A stretch of 64,000 nucleotides of DNA from Promethearchaeota archaeon (GTDB taxonomy: Archaea; Asgardarchaeota; Lokiarchaeia; Sigynarchaeales; SOKP01): NCBI GenBank assembly GCA_016839845.1, contig JAEOTL010000345.1, positions 1 to 64,000 on the forward strand, given 5' to 3'. A program made the translations under genes and the position numbers. Within the stretch, counting starts at the first letter, position 1, and each line of letters begins with the position of its first letter. Shown here in pieces: positions 35,025 through 44,259 of the stretch. Under the pieces are notes generated by a model, which worked only from the letters and a program-made list of their open reading frames with translations, did no database searches and was not told where the DNA came from.

Positions 35025-36824
35025 ATGGCACATACGAGAAAAGAAATAACTATAATAGTTCTATTGTCAGGCATATTAATCTCAGGGATTTCAAATGTTT
35101 TCTTGATGATAAATCTAAATTTATTTGTAGAAAATAAGCAAGATCAATCTGATAAAGAAATCCTAGTAGTGGGCACTTTTGCTGAACCCATTGATATCGA
35201 TCCAGTTGAAGCTTGGGACACAACAGCAATAGATGTTATCAGACAAGTTGCAGAGTGCTTGTTTTTCTATAATTTGAGTGATCCTGAGCTCCCACTTACA
35301 CCTTTACTCGCAAGCAATTATACCTGGATAAATGATACCTTGTTAGAAATTAATCTAAGAGAGGGAATAAAATTTCATGATGGGACAAAATTTGACTCTG
35401 ATGCGGTTATATGGAATTTTGAAAGACTGTTACACTTTATGAACCATTCCAGGACTTTACCAAGTGGTTTGAGTCCAACTCCGTCTCGTAGATTGTATGA
35501 ATTCGTGGATGGGACACCCATTTTCAAGGATTTCTCAAAGATAGGAGATTACTCAATGAGGATAGAGCTCAACAGGCCGTTTACACCGATATTGGGTGCG
35601 ATGTCTCATGTGGCATGCAGCATGTTATCCCCTACTTATCATTTTGCGAATGGCCATCTAGACCGTTATATATCATTTTCAGAGGCGGATAAAATTGAGG
35701 GGACCGGTCCTTTTAAATATCAAGATTATGAAGAAAATTCCATAAAAATGGTACGAAATGAGAGATACTGGATGGATCCAACTATTTTTGATGAGTTGAT
35801 TTTTAAGATTATTGATGATTCTAATGCGAGATATCAAGCAATGTTAGCTCAAGATATTGATTGGTTGAAGGGTTCAAGTTTAGTATTTTTTGAAACTTTT
35901 ATTGATAATCCGTATATTATAGTAATAGAAAATGAAAATCCTGGAATTACTTACCATTATCTTGAAATGAATAATGCACTTATTAATGTAACATGGAGAA
36001 AAGCTATTTCTTATGCAATTAACTACACGTATATCCTCCTCGATATGCAACATAATATGTTTCATAAATCTATTGGTCCAATATCCCCTGGTTTCACAAA
36101 CTATTTCGATTATGATCTTTTAGACAAAGCTCCTTATTATAACTTAACTGTGGCTAGGCAAACATTAATTAATGATTTAGGGATCAATACCACAGGTCTA
36201 GTTGCTTCAGACGATCCTGATGACATATCCTGGCATGCTTCAAGTCTCAAAACATTAAAATATTTCTATTGTACGGATAGATGGTTTGAAGCAGATTTAT
36301 ATCTTATACTAAAAGAGTGGTTAAAGGATATAGGGATTATATTACTGGATTATGGTATAGATTGGGCTATGTGGCCATGCTTTGGTTACTTTTATGTTTC
36401 ACCAGATGATGCTGCACTTTATTGGAATAAAATGGGGCCGTTAAATTATGATGTTATGGATACAGGCAATAATGCGTACGCTGATTGGCGAGGATTTAAT
36501 CTCCCATTTTATCTTGATCCAATTAGTATGATCCAACCATTATTTTCAAATGTTTCAGCTTTAAATATCGCACAAGTAAATGATCCGTATATAGAGCAAT
36601 ATCTGGGAGATTATATATCTGAACCTCTTGAAAGTGTAAGGATAGAGATTATGACAAATATTTCTGATTACCTTGCGACGCAGTTGTACCCCCATGCATT
36701 CGGATATCATCCCAAAGTATATACAGTTCATTCTGCAGACTTATATAATGTTCCCTATAATGTTGCTGGAGAATTTTGGGCTTATCCTATCAAGCGAAAT
36801 TTGACATGGGATCCTTCAAAGTAG
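35025..36824 (+). CDS. ABC-type peptide/nickel solute-binding protein (SBP family 5)
   Basis: A 599-residue protein. An N-terminal hydrophobic segment (about 9-32) without a lipobox Cys acts as an uncleaved anchor or signal. The family 5 layout follows: VVGTFAEPIDIDPVEAWD, LLASNYTWINDTLLEINLREGIKFHDGTKF (split over about 85-115), EGTGPFKYQDY, and LINVTWRKAISYAINY. Such proteins capture oligopeptides, nickel or sugars outside the cell and hand them to a DppBC/OppBC-type permease. No permease genes are adjacent. It is a lone gene. Confidence 0.88.
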   Translation: MAHTRKEITIIVLLSGILISGISNVFLMINLNLFVENKQDQSDKEILVVGTFAEPIDIDPVEAWDTTAIDVIRQVAECLFFYNLSDPELPLTPLLASNYTWINDTLLEINLREGIKFHDGTKFDSDAVIWNFERLLHFMNHSRTLPSGLSPTPSRRLYEFVDGTPIFKDFSKIGDYSMRIELNRPFTPILGAMSHVACSMLSPTYHFANGHLDRYISFSEADKIEGTGPFKYQDYEENSIKMVRNERYWMDPTIFDELIFKIIDDSNARYQAMLAQDIDWLKGSSLVFFETFIDNPYIIVIENENPGITYHYLEMNNALINVTWRKAISYAINYTYILLDMQHNMFHKSIGPISPGFTNYFDYDLLDKAPYYNLTVARQTLINDLGINTTGLVASDDPDDISWHASSLKTLKYFYCTDRWFEADLYLILKEWLKDIGIILLDYGIDWAMWPCFGYFYVSPDDAALYWNKMGPLNYDVMDTGNNAYADWRGFNLPFYLDPISMIQPLFSNVSALNIAQVNDPYIEQYLGDYISEPLESVRIEIMTNISDYLATQLYPHAFGYHPKVYTVHSADLYNVPYNVAGEFWAYPIKRNLTWDPSK

Positions 36825-36924
36825 CGTAACTAGAATAAGTTGATAAATATTTTTTTAACTAGTCTGACCGCATGTTGATTCTAAATTAAGATAAAAAAAA
36901 AGAAATGTCCCATAGGAACAATTA

Positions 36925-37650
36925 TTAGAGTATTGCGGTTTTTCTTTGGAAAAGAAGTATACCTAGCAAAATTAAGCCTACTCCCCAAATAGCAATCAAG
37001 ATCAAATTTAATCCAACGGGAATAAATGATATACTACCATAAATCATTACAGCACCCAAAGCTTCCGCTCCTAGACTTGTAGGAATATAGGGTACTAGCG
37101 GAACAGTGGCTAATCCCCCTAAAAACTGGAGCGGCAAAATGATAAACCAGGCCAGACCTCCAGCAGAACTAGCAGTTTTCACAACAGAGGCAAGTAATAA
37201 GCCAAATCCTAGAGATGTAAATGCAACTAAAAATGGGATGAAAAACAATAAAAAGATATTCGTATTAGAATTGAAAGTTGCTCCGGATATAAAAACCAGG
37301 ATTAGCATGACTACAATTTGTATTGCTGCTACTATTAATTGTGATAGCAAGCCTGATAATAATATAGTAGAGCGAGAGACAGGGGTAGTTATTAACCGTT
37401 GTAAAGTCCCAGATTCCTTTTCTTCGGCAAAATGGCCTGCTAATTGCGAGATTAATACAATTGGGGCCAATATCACAAGACCTGGTGCAAAGAGTTTATA
37501 CACCTCCAAACCATATCCAAACCGTAGAAGTAGAATAAAGACTAAGGGATAGCCAAAAATCCAAATTAGTTGTGATCTTTCTCGGATCATTGATTTAAAG
37601 TTTTTCAAGGTTAAATACCAGAGTTGTTTCGTAATATTAGATTCCCTCAT
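36925..37650 (-). CDS. ABC-2 type exporter permease
   Basis: A 241-residue protein with six hydrophobic segments. The cytosolic N-terminus (LWYLTLKNFKSMIRERSQLIWIFGYPL) and the EKESGTLQRLITTPVSRSTILLSGL stretch at about 76-100 are typical of ABC-2 permeases of the drug/lipid exporter type. Its ATG overlaps the stop of the ATPase gene by one base (TAATG), which is strong evidence for translational coupling. Confidence 0.9.
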   Translation of the reverse strand: MRESNITKQLWYLTLKNFKSMIRERSQLIWIFGYPLVFILLLRFGYGLEVYKLFAPGLVILAPIVLISQLAGHFAEEKESGTLQRLITTPVSRSTILLSGLLSQLIVAAIQIVVMLILVFISGATFNSNTNIFLLFFIPFLVAFTSLGFGLLLASVVKTASSAGGLAWFIILPLQFLGGLATVPLVPYIPTSLGAEALGAVMIYGSISFIPVGLNLILIAIWGVGLILLGILLFQRKTAIL

Positions 37651-38588
37651 TAATCTCTCAACCTCCTTCCTGTTAAATCAATAAATACATCCTCTAACGT
37701 ATTTTTACGAACAGCTATATCTTCCATCCTAACTTTAATAGTGTCCATAATTTCAGAAACGCGTCTTAATCCATCAAGAGCATTAATAACTATTCTATGT
37801 TTACCAACGGATTTGCCCCATTGTACAAAATCTAATTTAATAGCTCGTTCGATGATTTCATCTCTTTGATCTATCTCTTTAACCTTGAATTCTAATATAT
37901 CTCCTTCTCCTAATCTTCCTTTCAGTTCGTCTGGAGTACCTTGAGCAATAATTTTTCCATGATCAATTATGATAAGTTCATCTGAGAGATCATCTGCTTC
38001 TTCCATATTATGAGTTGTTAAAATTATAGTTGATCCCTTTTCTTGAAAATCCTTGATGAAATCCCATACTACACGTCGTGATTGAGGGTCAAGACCAGCT
38101 GTTGGTTCATCAAAGAATAATAACTCAGGTTCATGAATTACTGCCATTAAAACATTTACTCTTCTCTGCATTCCTCCAGAAAAACCTTTAACTAAAGAAT
38201 TTGCACGATCCATTAAATTCATTTTACCTAAGAGATCATCAGTTTTTTCTTTATAATCTTTTTTCGTCAATCCATGCATTTGAGCAATTAAGTGTATATT
38301 TTCTCTTGCTGTTAAACGCGGATAAAGCACAAGCTCTTGAGGACAAACACCTATACGTTTTCTAATCTCATGAGCTTCTTTTTTTATATCAAAACCTAAT
38401 ACTGTAGCATCTCCACTTGTAGGGTGTAAAACAGTCGATAACATTCTTATTGTAGTCGTTTTTCCTGCTCCATTAGGACCAAGAACTCCATATAATGAGC
38501 CCTTTGGGATTTGTATGTCTATTCCATCAACCGCATGGATTTCATTAAAAAATTTCTTCAAATTTTGAGTTTCAATTGCGCTTTCCAA
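37650..38588 (-). CDS. ABC transporter ATP-binding protein, DrrA/CcmA-like
   Basis: A 312-residue ATPase. Walker A is GPNGAGKTT (about 34-42). The signature is FSGGMQRR (about 138-145), Walker B LLFFDEPTAGLDP, and the H-loop TTHNMEEAD. The C-terminal 90 residues form the extra domain of the daunorubicin-resistance type. With the permease at 36925 it forms a complete half-transporter pair, which would dimerise and export an unknown hydrophobic substrate. Confidence 0.93.
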   Translation of the reverse strand: MESAIETQNLKKFFNEIHAVDGIDIQIPKGSLYGVLGPNGAGKTTTIRMLSTVLHPTSGDATVLGFDIKKEAHEIRKRIGVCPQELVLYPRLTARENIHLIAQMHGLTKKDYKEKTDDLLGKMNLMDRANSLVKGFSGGMQRRVNVLMAVIHEPELLFFDEPTAGLDPQSRRVVWDFIKDFQEKGSTIILTTHNMEEADDLSDELIIIDHGKIIAQGTPDELKGRLGEGDILEFKVKEIDQRDEIIERAIKLDFVQWGKSVGKHRIVINALDGLRRVSEIMDTIKVRMEDIAVRKNTLEDVFIDLTGRRLRD

Positions 38589-38973
38589 CTTAGTACACCA
38601 ATTTTTTTTAAGATTTTAGTTTATTACAAAATGATATTTTCTAAAATTGGAGTTTTCACCAAAAAATTGAAAACATTAGTTATTTAGTTTTTTTCCTATT
38701 TAATATTTATATTAAATCATTAAAAAAAAATAAAAAAATAAAATTAAAAGAATTTCTAATAATAAGATTTCTAGTCCCATTTCTGTTTCTCATAATACTT
38801 CGGAAATAATTAGGTTTTTTAGAATGCTTCTATTCATTTACTTTTTCTGTTTAAGAAATTTTACAAGTGATAGAATTTTTTCTATGATAACAAGTGAGGT
38901 ATAAGTTTTCATTAGGATATTAAGAAAAGGAGGAATGACACTAGAACTTCCATAGAAAGTAGAGGTAAATTGT
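38589..38973. other. long AT-rich divergent promoter region
   Basis: No gene is seen. Homopolymeric A and T stretches dominate. Near the right end AAGGAGG (38927-38933) stands directly before a 6-codon frame ATG...TAG (38935-38955), which is in frame with the LivF-like start at 38974. A second, better spaced purine stretch (AGAGG) lies 8 bp before that start. Confidence 0.4.
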
Positions 38974-39678
38974 ATGCTTGAATTAAAAAGAATATATCAC
39001 TATTACGGGAATGCAAAAGTACATGAAGAATTAAACCTAAAAATCGAACAAAAATCTCTTAATGCTGTTATTGGACCAAATGGTGCTGGAAAATCAACAC
39101 TCCTAAAATTGATTATTGGTTTAGAAAAACCTCAAAGAGGAAATATAGAATTCCTAGGAGAAAGAATAGATGGCTTAAAAACACACATTATCACCAAAAA
39201 AGGAATATCACTTTGTCCAGAACGTCGTAGATTATTCTGTGATATGAATGTCTTGGAAAACCTTAAAGTAGGTGGGAAAATGCTAAAGAGTAAGGAGATC
39301 TATAAAGATCGATTGAAATTTGTATATGAAACATTCCCTCGACTTAAGGAAAGAAAAAACCAACGAGCAGGAACATTAAGCGGGGGTGAACAACAAATGA
39401 TTGCGATGGGTCGTGCATTAATGTCAAATCCAAAACTACTCTTGTTAGATGATCCTATACTAGGATTAGCACCAATTGTAAAAAAAAAGATATTTGAAGC
39501 CATCAAAAAAATAAGGCAAGAAGGAACAACCACCTTATTGGTTACACAGGATATATCTTTTGCAATGCATATTGCAGATATGATTCATGTACTTGAAGAG
39601 GGAAAAATTAAAATAAGAGGTACAAGAGAAGAATTAGAAAATGAACCTCGAATAAGAAAAGTGTACTTGGGAATTTAA
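38974..39678 (+). CDS. orphan LivF-like ABC ATP-binding protein with Asp for the catalytic Glu
   Basis: A 234-residue ATPase of the branched-chain amino acid (LivF) type. Walker A is GPNGAGKS (34-41), followed by PERRRLF, the LivF-type loop, and signature LSGGEQQ (135-141). Walker B reads LLLLDDP (154-161 region), so D160 replaces the Glu that activates water for ATP hydrolysis. GLAP follows as in LivF. No LivG, LivH, LivM or LivK gene is adjacent. The Glu-to-Asp change would be expected to slow hydrolysis. ATG at 38974 matches the usual family start. Confidence 0.85.
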   Translation: MLELKRIYHYYGNAKVHEELNLKIEQKSLNAVIGPNGAGKSTLLKLIIGLEKPQRGNIEFLGERIDGLKTHIITKKGISLCPERRRLFCDMNVLENLKVGGKMLKSKEIYKDRLKFVYETFPRLKERKNQRAGTLSGGEQQMIAMGRALMSNPKLLLLDDPILGLAPIVKKKIFEAIKKIRQEGTTTLLVTQDISFAMHIADMIHVLEEGKIKIRGTREELENEPRIRKVYLGI

Positions 39679-39810
39679 GTGATTTAAAATTTGAAATTAG
39701 TTTCTAAACTTTTCAATTATAACTACTGATATAGTGTTCCGGATTCTAATCTTCTAGGAAAAAACAATAAGAGAAAAAAAAGAAAATTAATAATTACGTT
39801 CCAAAGCACA

Positions 39811-40404
39811 CTAGTCTTTTTTATATTCATTTCCTATGCGCCATGCTACACCAATTTCCTCCCCAAGCTTATAATAGCGAGATAGGCTTCTTGAACCTGT
39901 GAGGATCAAAGGATTAATTTTTTCTGCGTCCGGCTGATTGTTTGTTAAGTACTTTTCTTCAGTGTAAACTTGTACTATTTCACCGATAAAGATATCATGA
40001 CCCATTGAAGCATTAAAAAGTTTAGCCGTATCGACTACGTGGACTACTTTACATTCAAGATTTAAAGGCGATTCTTTAATCATTGGAGCCGTTTTTAGGT
40101 CCCCATAAAAAACATCGAATAGTTTGGATTTATCTACATCCCTTCCTGATTTAATTCCACAGTAATCGGTAACTTTTACCATATCTTCGCTTGCTGTATT
40201 GACGCTAAAAGTTTGGTTTTCCTTTATTCCAATATTATTATGATGACGCTGGTTTGAAGTTATGGAAACTAAAGGGGGGCGAAATTCATGTCCGCCACAC
40301 CATCCAATCGCATTAAAATTTGGCTTACCATTCACATTAGCTCCTACAAGAACAGTAGGTGCAGGAAAAACATAAGGACCAGGACGTATTTTTATTTTTG
40401 CCAT
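39811..40404 (-). CDS. flavin reductase-like (FMN-binding) protein
   Basis: About 197 residues. The family core is seen as YVFPAPTVLVGANVNGKPNF, then IGWCGGHEFRPPLVSITSN and ENQTFSVNTAS, the order of the FMN-binding split barrel. These proteins reduce flavin with NAD(P)H or act as electron carriers. ATG at 40404 is preferred to the TTG at 40413. It lies 37 bp downstream of the MaoC gene on the same strand, and probably shares its transcript. Confidence 0.85.
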   Translation of the reverse strand: MAKIKIRPGPYVFPAPTVLVGANVNGKPNFNAIGWCGGHEFRPPLVSITSNQRHHNNIGIKENQTFSVNTASEDMVKVTDYCGIKSGRDVDKSKLFDVFYGDLKTAPMIKESPLNLECKVVHVVDTAKLFNASMGHDIFIGEIVQVYTEEKYLTNNQPDAEKINPLILTGSRSLSRYYKLGEEIGVAWRIGNEYKKD

Positions 40405-40441
40405 GTTAATCAATTTTTTGATGTTTATGAAATCTATTTAT

Positions 40442-41269
40442 TTACTCTATGATTGCATAAGCATTCCCTAAGACTACGGTGTTTTCCTTTCGGGTCTGAA
40501 TGATATAACGTCCATTATCCTTCCAACCTTCGGTCACGAGAGCTTCTCCGGGGAATACGACGCCTTTAAATCTGGCACTGAATTCTTTAAAGCGAGACAC
40601 ATCCCCATCACATAACCCATACACAATAGCACGTGTAGCAATACCATAAGTACATAAACCATGAAGGATTGGTTTTGGCTGGCCTGCCATTTTAGCAAAA
40701 TCCGGATCTATATGTAGCGGATTGGTATCCCCATTGAGTCTATAGAATGCTGCTTGATTTGGACTCGTCTGATAAGAAATACTAAAATCAGGTTCTACTC
40801 CTTCAGGAGGATTTATGGGCACGGTTTTTGGTCCGGGGTCTCCACCGAAGCCTCCACCGCCACCAACGAAAAACCCATACCTGGCATCAAATATATGTTC
40901 ACCGTCAGGTGAATGTCCCGATACTTGTGTTACTATAACCGCAGCTTTTCCTTTATCATATATATGTTCTATAACACCTTTAGTTTTTATCTCTGCACTT
41001 GGTTGAAAAGGCACATAAAGGCGGATTAATTGCTCACCATGTAATAATCTGACAAAATTTGTTCCTGGGGGGAAAAGCAGTCCGCTCCCGGCAACTATCG
41101 TGGCAAAACTAGGAAATACTTTCAAACCCCCTTTCACGCTTTCATAAACAAATTCTAAATCTTCTGCTTGTGCACCAATTCCCAAATTATACAAGGCACT
41201 CATTTTCCAATCATACTTAAATGTTCCCTCTCTTGATTTCCCTATTGAATTTACATCCATTTTTGACAT
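40442..41269 (-). CDS. MaoC-family enoyl-CoA hydratase 2
   Basis: About 275 residues in two hot-dog halves, as in eukaryotic hydratase 2. The C-terminal half carries the hydratase motif YRLNGDTNPLHIDPDFA, with Asp and His (D184 and H189 in the numbering from the upstream TTG) as catalytic residues. A Gly-rich stretch (FVGGGGGFGGDPG) links the halves, and the first half is YESVKGGLKVFPSFAT-like, as in the peroxisomal enzyme. It would hydrate trans-2-enoyl-CoA to the R-3-hydroxy form. ATG at 41269 is chosen over TTG at 41278. Confidence 0.9.
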   Translation of the reverse strand: MSKMDVNSIGKSREGTFKYDWKMSALYNLGIGAQAEDLEFVYESVKGGLKVFPSFATIVAGSGLLFPPGTNFVRLLHGEQLIRLYVPFQPSAEIKTKGVIEHIYDKGKAAVIVTQVSGHSPDGEHIFDARYGFFVGGGGGFGGDPGPKTVPINPPEGVEPDFSISYQTSPNQAAFYRLNGDTNPLHIDPDFAKMAGQPKPILHGLCTYGIATRAIVYGLCDGDVSRFKEFSARFKGVVFPGEALVTEGWKDNGRYIIQTRKENTVVLGNAYAIIE

Positions 41270-41466
41270 AATAACCAACTCAGTTTTTTCTTTTTTTGCA
41301 AAAAATAAGGTAAAGCAATTTATTTTCTATTATAATTTTACCATGATATTATTCTATTTGAAAGTATCTAATTAATGGTTTCTATCGTAAAATTTTTCTT
41401 TAAAACATCTTTTTAAAATCTATGTATCGAATATCTTGGAAAACCGAAAGGTGAACCAAAATAGAA

Positions 41467-43011
41467 GTGAAAAGCACTCCATTTTCAAGAGAAAATATAC
41501 CATTTGAACGACTTTTTAATCCTCGGGCGATAGTTATAATTGGTGTTTCAAAATTTAATCCTTCTGGGGCAACTCAGTATGTTTTTGCATTGAAATCTTC
41601 TCAATTTCCCAACCCAATTTACCTCGTAAACCCGAAATATACTGATGAGGATTTGATGGGATACAAGTTTTATGATTCTATTTCTTCAATACCAGACGAA
41701 ACACCAGTTGATCTTGCCATCATAGCTGTTCCAGCAAAGATAACTCCGTCGATTATTGAGGAACTAGGGAAAAAAGGAGTTTCTTTCGCACACATATTTA
41801 GCAGTGGATTTTCTGAATTAGACACTGAATCTGATAAAATGGGTAAAAGATTAGAGGAAGATCTAAATAGGACTGCCTCAAAATATGGATTACGTATCCT
41901 CGGTCCCAATTGTATGGGTATAATCTCACCAAAATCAAAACTCACTTTTTTAATGCCTATGAGTGCGATGAGATATGCAAATAATAATAAAAATGGGAAA
42001 TCAGAAAATATAGAACATTTTGAAGATCCCCGAAATTTAATAGACCACGGACAAGTTGGTTTCATATCACAGAGTGGGGGGATTGCTTTCTCTCATGGAA
42101 TGCTTTCACCATCATTAGGTTATAATTTTTCTAAAGTAGTCTCCCTTGGAAACCAAATTGATTTGGATTTACTTGATTTTCTTCAGTATTTTAAAGAGGA
42201 TCCTGACACAAAAGTAATTGCGATGTATATCGAAAACATTAAAAGAGACGGAAATGAATTTGTACGATTACTAAAAGAGACAACAGCAAAAAAGCCTGTT
42301 ATTATTTGGAAAGGTGGTATATTTCAAACTGGTCATCAAGCAGTTATGAGTCATACGGGGGGATTAGCAGGGAATTATAAAATGTGGGAATCAATGGCAA
42401 GTCAAACTGGTGTAATTCTAGTAAATAATTTTTTAGAATTAACAGATATGATCCAGACAAGTCTTACTTATCCATTTCCACAAACCTTAGGAGCAGCTGT
42501 ACTATCGATGAGTGGAGGTACAGCGGTAGAAAGTACTGACGAAGTTGAACGGAATGGTTTAATTATGCCTCTTTTATCGCAAGAGGTGACACAAAAAATC
42601 CAAAAATTTATCCCAGAAATTAACTCTAACTTAAAAAATCCGTTAGAATTTGGCGGTAAAGCCAGTATGGAACATACCATTAAAATTATAAAGATGTTAG
42701 GAGAGGAACCTCAATTTTCTTCAGTAATTATGGCAAGTTCTCCAGAATATCTTGTTTATGGAAGAGGAAATAGTTTAGATGATTATATTGAAGGAATCTC
42801 TAATGCTTTATCCCCTAATTCGGGTAAATTATTAATGTGTGTTTCCAGCGGAATGAATATGTTTGAGCAAGGGATAAAATTAAACCTTGAATTTCGTTCT
42901 AAATCTCTATCTAATGGATTTGTTGCTTATCGATCCACAGCAGCAGCAGCAAAATCTTGTTATCGCTGGTGGAAATACGGAAAGTATTTAGAAAAAAGGA
43001 AGTTAACTTAA
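41467..43011 (+). CDS. ADP-forming acyl-CoA synthetase alpha-subunit-like protein
   Basis: A 514-residue protein with the CoA-binding domain first (FNPRAIVIIGVSKFNPSGA), then FISQSGGIAFSHGM, and SHTGGLAG with H296 in the position of the phospho-His. It lacks the ATP-grasp beta domain, so a separate beta subunit is needed; none is in this window. It is longer than typical alpha subunits, partly because of a 20-residue Asn-rich insertion at about 168-192. The start is GTG at 41467. In archaea this enzyme makes ATP from acyl-CoA. It is followed by the UxaA-like gene 49 bp later. Confidence 0.85.
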   Translation: MKSTPFSRENIPFERLFNPRAIVIIGVSKFNPSGATQYVFALKSSQFPNPIYLVNPKYTDEDLMGYKFYDSISSIPDETPVDLAIIAVPAKITPSIIEELGKKGVSFAHIFSSGFSELDTESDKMGKRLEEDLNRTASKYGLRILGPNCMGIISPKSKLTFLMPMSAMRYANNNKNGKSENIEHFEDPRNLIDHGQVGFISQSGGIAFSHGMLSPSLGYNFSKVVSLGNQIDLDLLDFLQYFKEDPDTKVIAMYIENIKRDGNEFVRLLKETTAKKPVIIWKGGIFQTGHQAVMSHTGGLAGNYKMWESMASQTGVILVNNFLELTDMIQTSLTYPFPQTLGAAVLSMSGGTAVESTDEVERNGLIMPLLSQEVTQKIQKFIPEINSNLKNPLEFGGKASMEHTIKIIKMLGEEPQFSSVIMASSPEYLVYGRGNSLDDYIEGISNALSPNSGKLLMCVSSGMNMFEQGIKLNLEFRSKSLSNGFVAYRSTAAAAKSCYRWWKYGKYLEKRKLT

Positions 43012-43060
43012 TAATAATTAGAAGTTAATACCAAAACTTCTTGTTTCATGGTGAAAAATA

Positions 43061-44188
43061 ATGGATGAGGGCTTTTTAGGTTATTCTCGTTCTAATGGTG
43101 AGGTTGGTATTCGTAATAAAATTGCTGTCATATCTTCAGTGGTGTGTGCGAATACTGTAGCTCGAAGAGTCGCTGAAAAGATAGATGATGGGGTTGCGAT
43201 CACACATCCTCACGGATGTGGCCAATTTGGGAGTAATTTCTCGAATACATTTAATATTTTGGCAGGTCTTGGAAGCAATCCAAATGTATATGGTGTTCTT
43301 GTTATAGGACTTGGATGTGAAAATCTTTTTAGCAATGATATAGCTGAAAAAATCAGAGAATCAAAAAAACCAGTGGAATCGTTTGATATACAGAATGTAA
43401 GGGGAGGTACTATTGGTGCAATTGAAAAAGGAATAGCCATCTGCAAAGAATTTGATAAAGAAGCAAAGAAATTGAAAAGAGAATTTTTTGATTTTTCGCA
43501 CCTTACATTAGGCTTAGAATGTGGTGGATCTGACGCAACATCAGGACTTACGGCAAATCCGGCTCTTGGTATTGTATCTGATAAGTTGGTAAATTTAGGA
43601 GGAACCTCTATTCTCCCAGAATTTCTAGAATGGGGAGGGGCGGTACATTTATTAAGTAAAAGGGCCGTAAATGAAGAAGTTGCCAAACAGATTGAGAAAC
43701 CTTTCAAAGTATTTTCGGGTGAAAACCGATCTCCTGGAAATATAGCAGGAGGACTAAGTACACCAGAAGAAAAATCTTTAGGAAATATTGCGAAAGCTGG
43801 AAAATCTCCTATACAAGGTGTTATTAAATATACAGAAAAACCGGGAGAAAAAAGGGGATTATGGTTGATGGTTGAACCCGGATTAGACGTTGTGTCCGTA
43901 ACTGCTCTTGCTGCCGCTGGAGCTAATATTATCGTTTTTACAACCGGTCGAGGAACGCCATTTGGTAACCCAGTAGCTCCAGTAATTAAAATCTGCGGAA
44001 ATCCTAAAACTTGTGAATATATGGGTAACAATTTCGATATAGATGCAAGTAAAATCATAACCGACAACAAAACATTAGAAGATATTTCTGAATTACTTTG
44101 GAAAAAGCTAAAGGAAGTTTGTAACGGAGAAAAAACCATTTCTGAAAGCTTAGGGTTTGAAGAAGATATAGGATTTTGGGGTGCTTAG
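43061..44188 (+). CDS. UxaA/SuyB-family lyase large subunit
   Basis: A 375-residue protein matching the large domain of altronate dehydratase or sulfolactate lyase. Signatures are GYSRSNGEVGIRNKIAVIS at the N-terminus, THPHGCGQFG, VLVIGLGCEN, LGLECGGSDATSGLTANPALG, and VFTTGRGTPFGNPVAPV. The conserved Cys residues bind iron or an Fe-S cluster. Full-length UxaA also has an N-terminal SAF domain of about 90 residues, or a separate small subunit; neither is seen next to this gene. It would dehydrate or cleave a hydroxy acid. The substrate is unknown. Confidence 0.87.
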   Translation: MDEGFLGYSRSNGEVGIRNKIAVISSVVCANTVARRVAEKIDDGVAITHPHGCGQFGSNFSNTFNILAGLGSNPNVYGVLVIGLGCENLFSNDIAEKIRESKKPVESFDIQNVRGGTIGAIEKGIAICKEFDKEAKKLKREFFDFSHLTLGLECGGSDATSGLTANPALGIVSDKLVNLGGTSILPEFLEWGGAVHLLSKRAVNEEVAKQIEKPFKVFSGENRSPGNIAGGLSTPEEKSLGNIAKAGKSPIQGVIKYTEKPGEKRGLWLMVEPGLDVVSVTALAAAGANIIVFTTGRGTPFGNPVAPVIKICGNPKTCEYMGNNFDIDASKIITDNKTLEDISELLWKKLKEVCNGEKTISESLGFEEDIGFWGA

Positions 44189-44259
44189 TTTTTTCAATGG
44201 GACTTTATTTCCTATTAAAAGAAAAAAAAGAAAAAGATTTGTTTAAACTTACCATTAAC

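Noticed and set aside
37106..37552. 148-codon plus-strand frame across the ABC-2 permease
   Set aside because: It is the mirror of a hydrophobic membrane protein with conserved ABC-2 features; the frame shows no motif.
41670..42065. 131-codon minus-strand frame inside the ADP-forming synthetase-like gene
   Set aside because: No recognisable motif; it opposes a well supported coding region.
43210..44139. 309-codon open frame antisense to the UxaA-like gene
   Set aside because: The plus strand codes for a protein with clear family motifs over the whole stretch. The antisense frame is Ser/Pro-rich with no domain and follows from codon bias.
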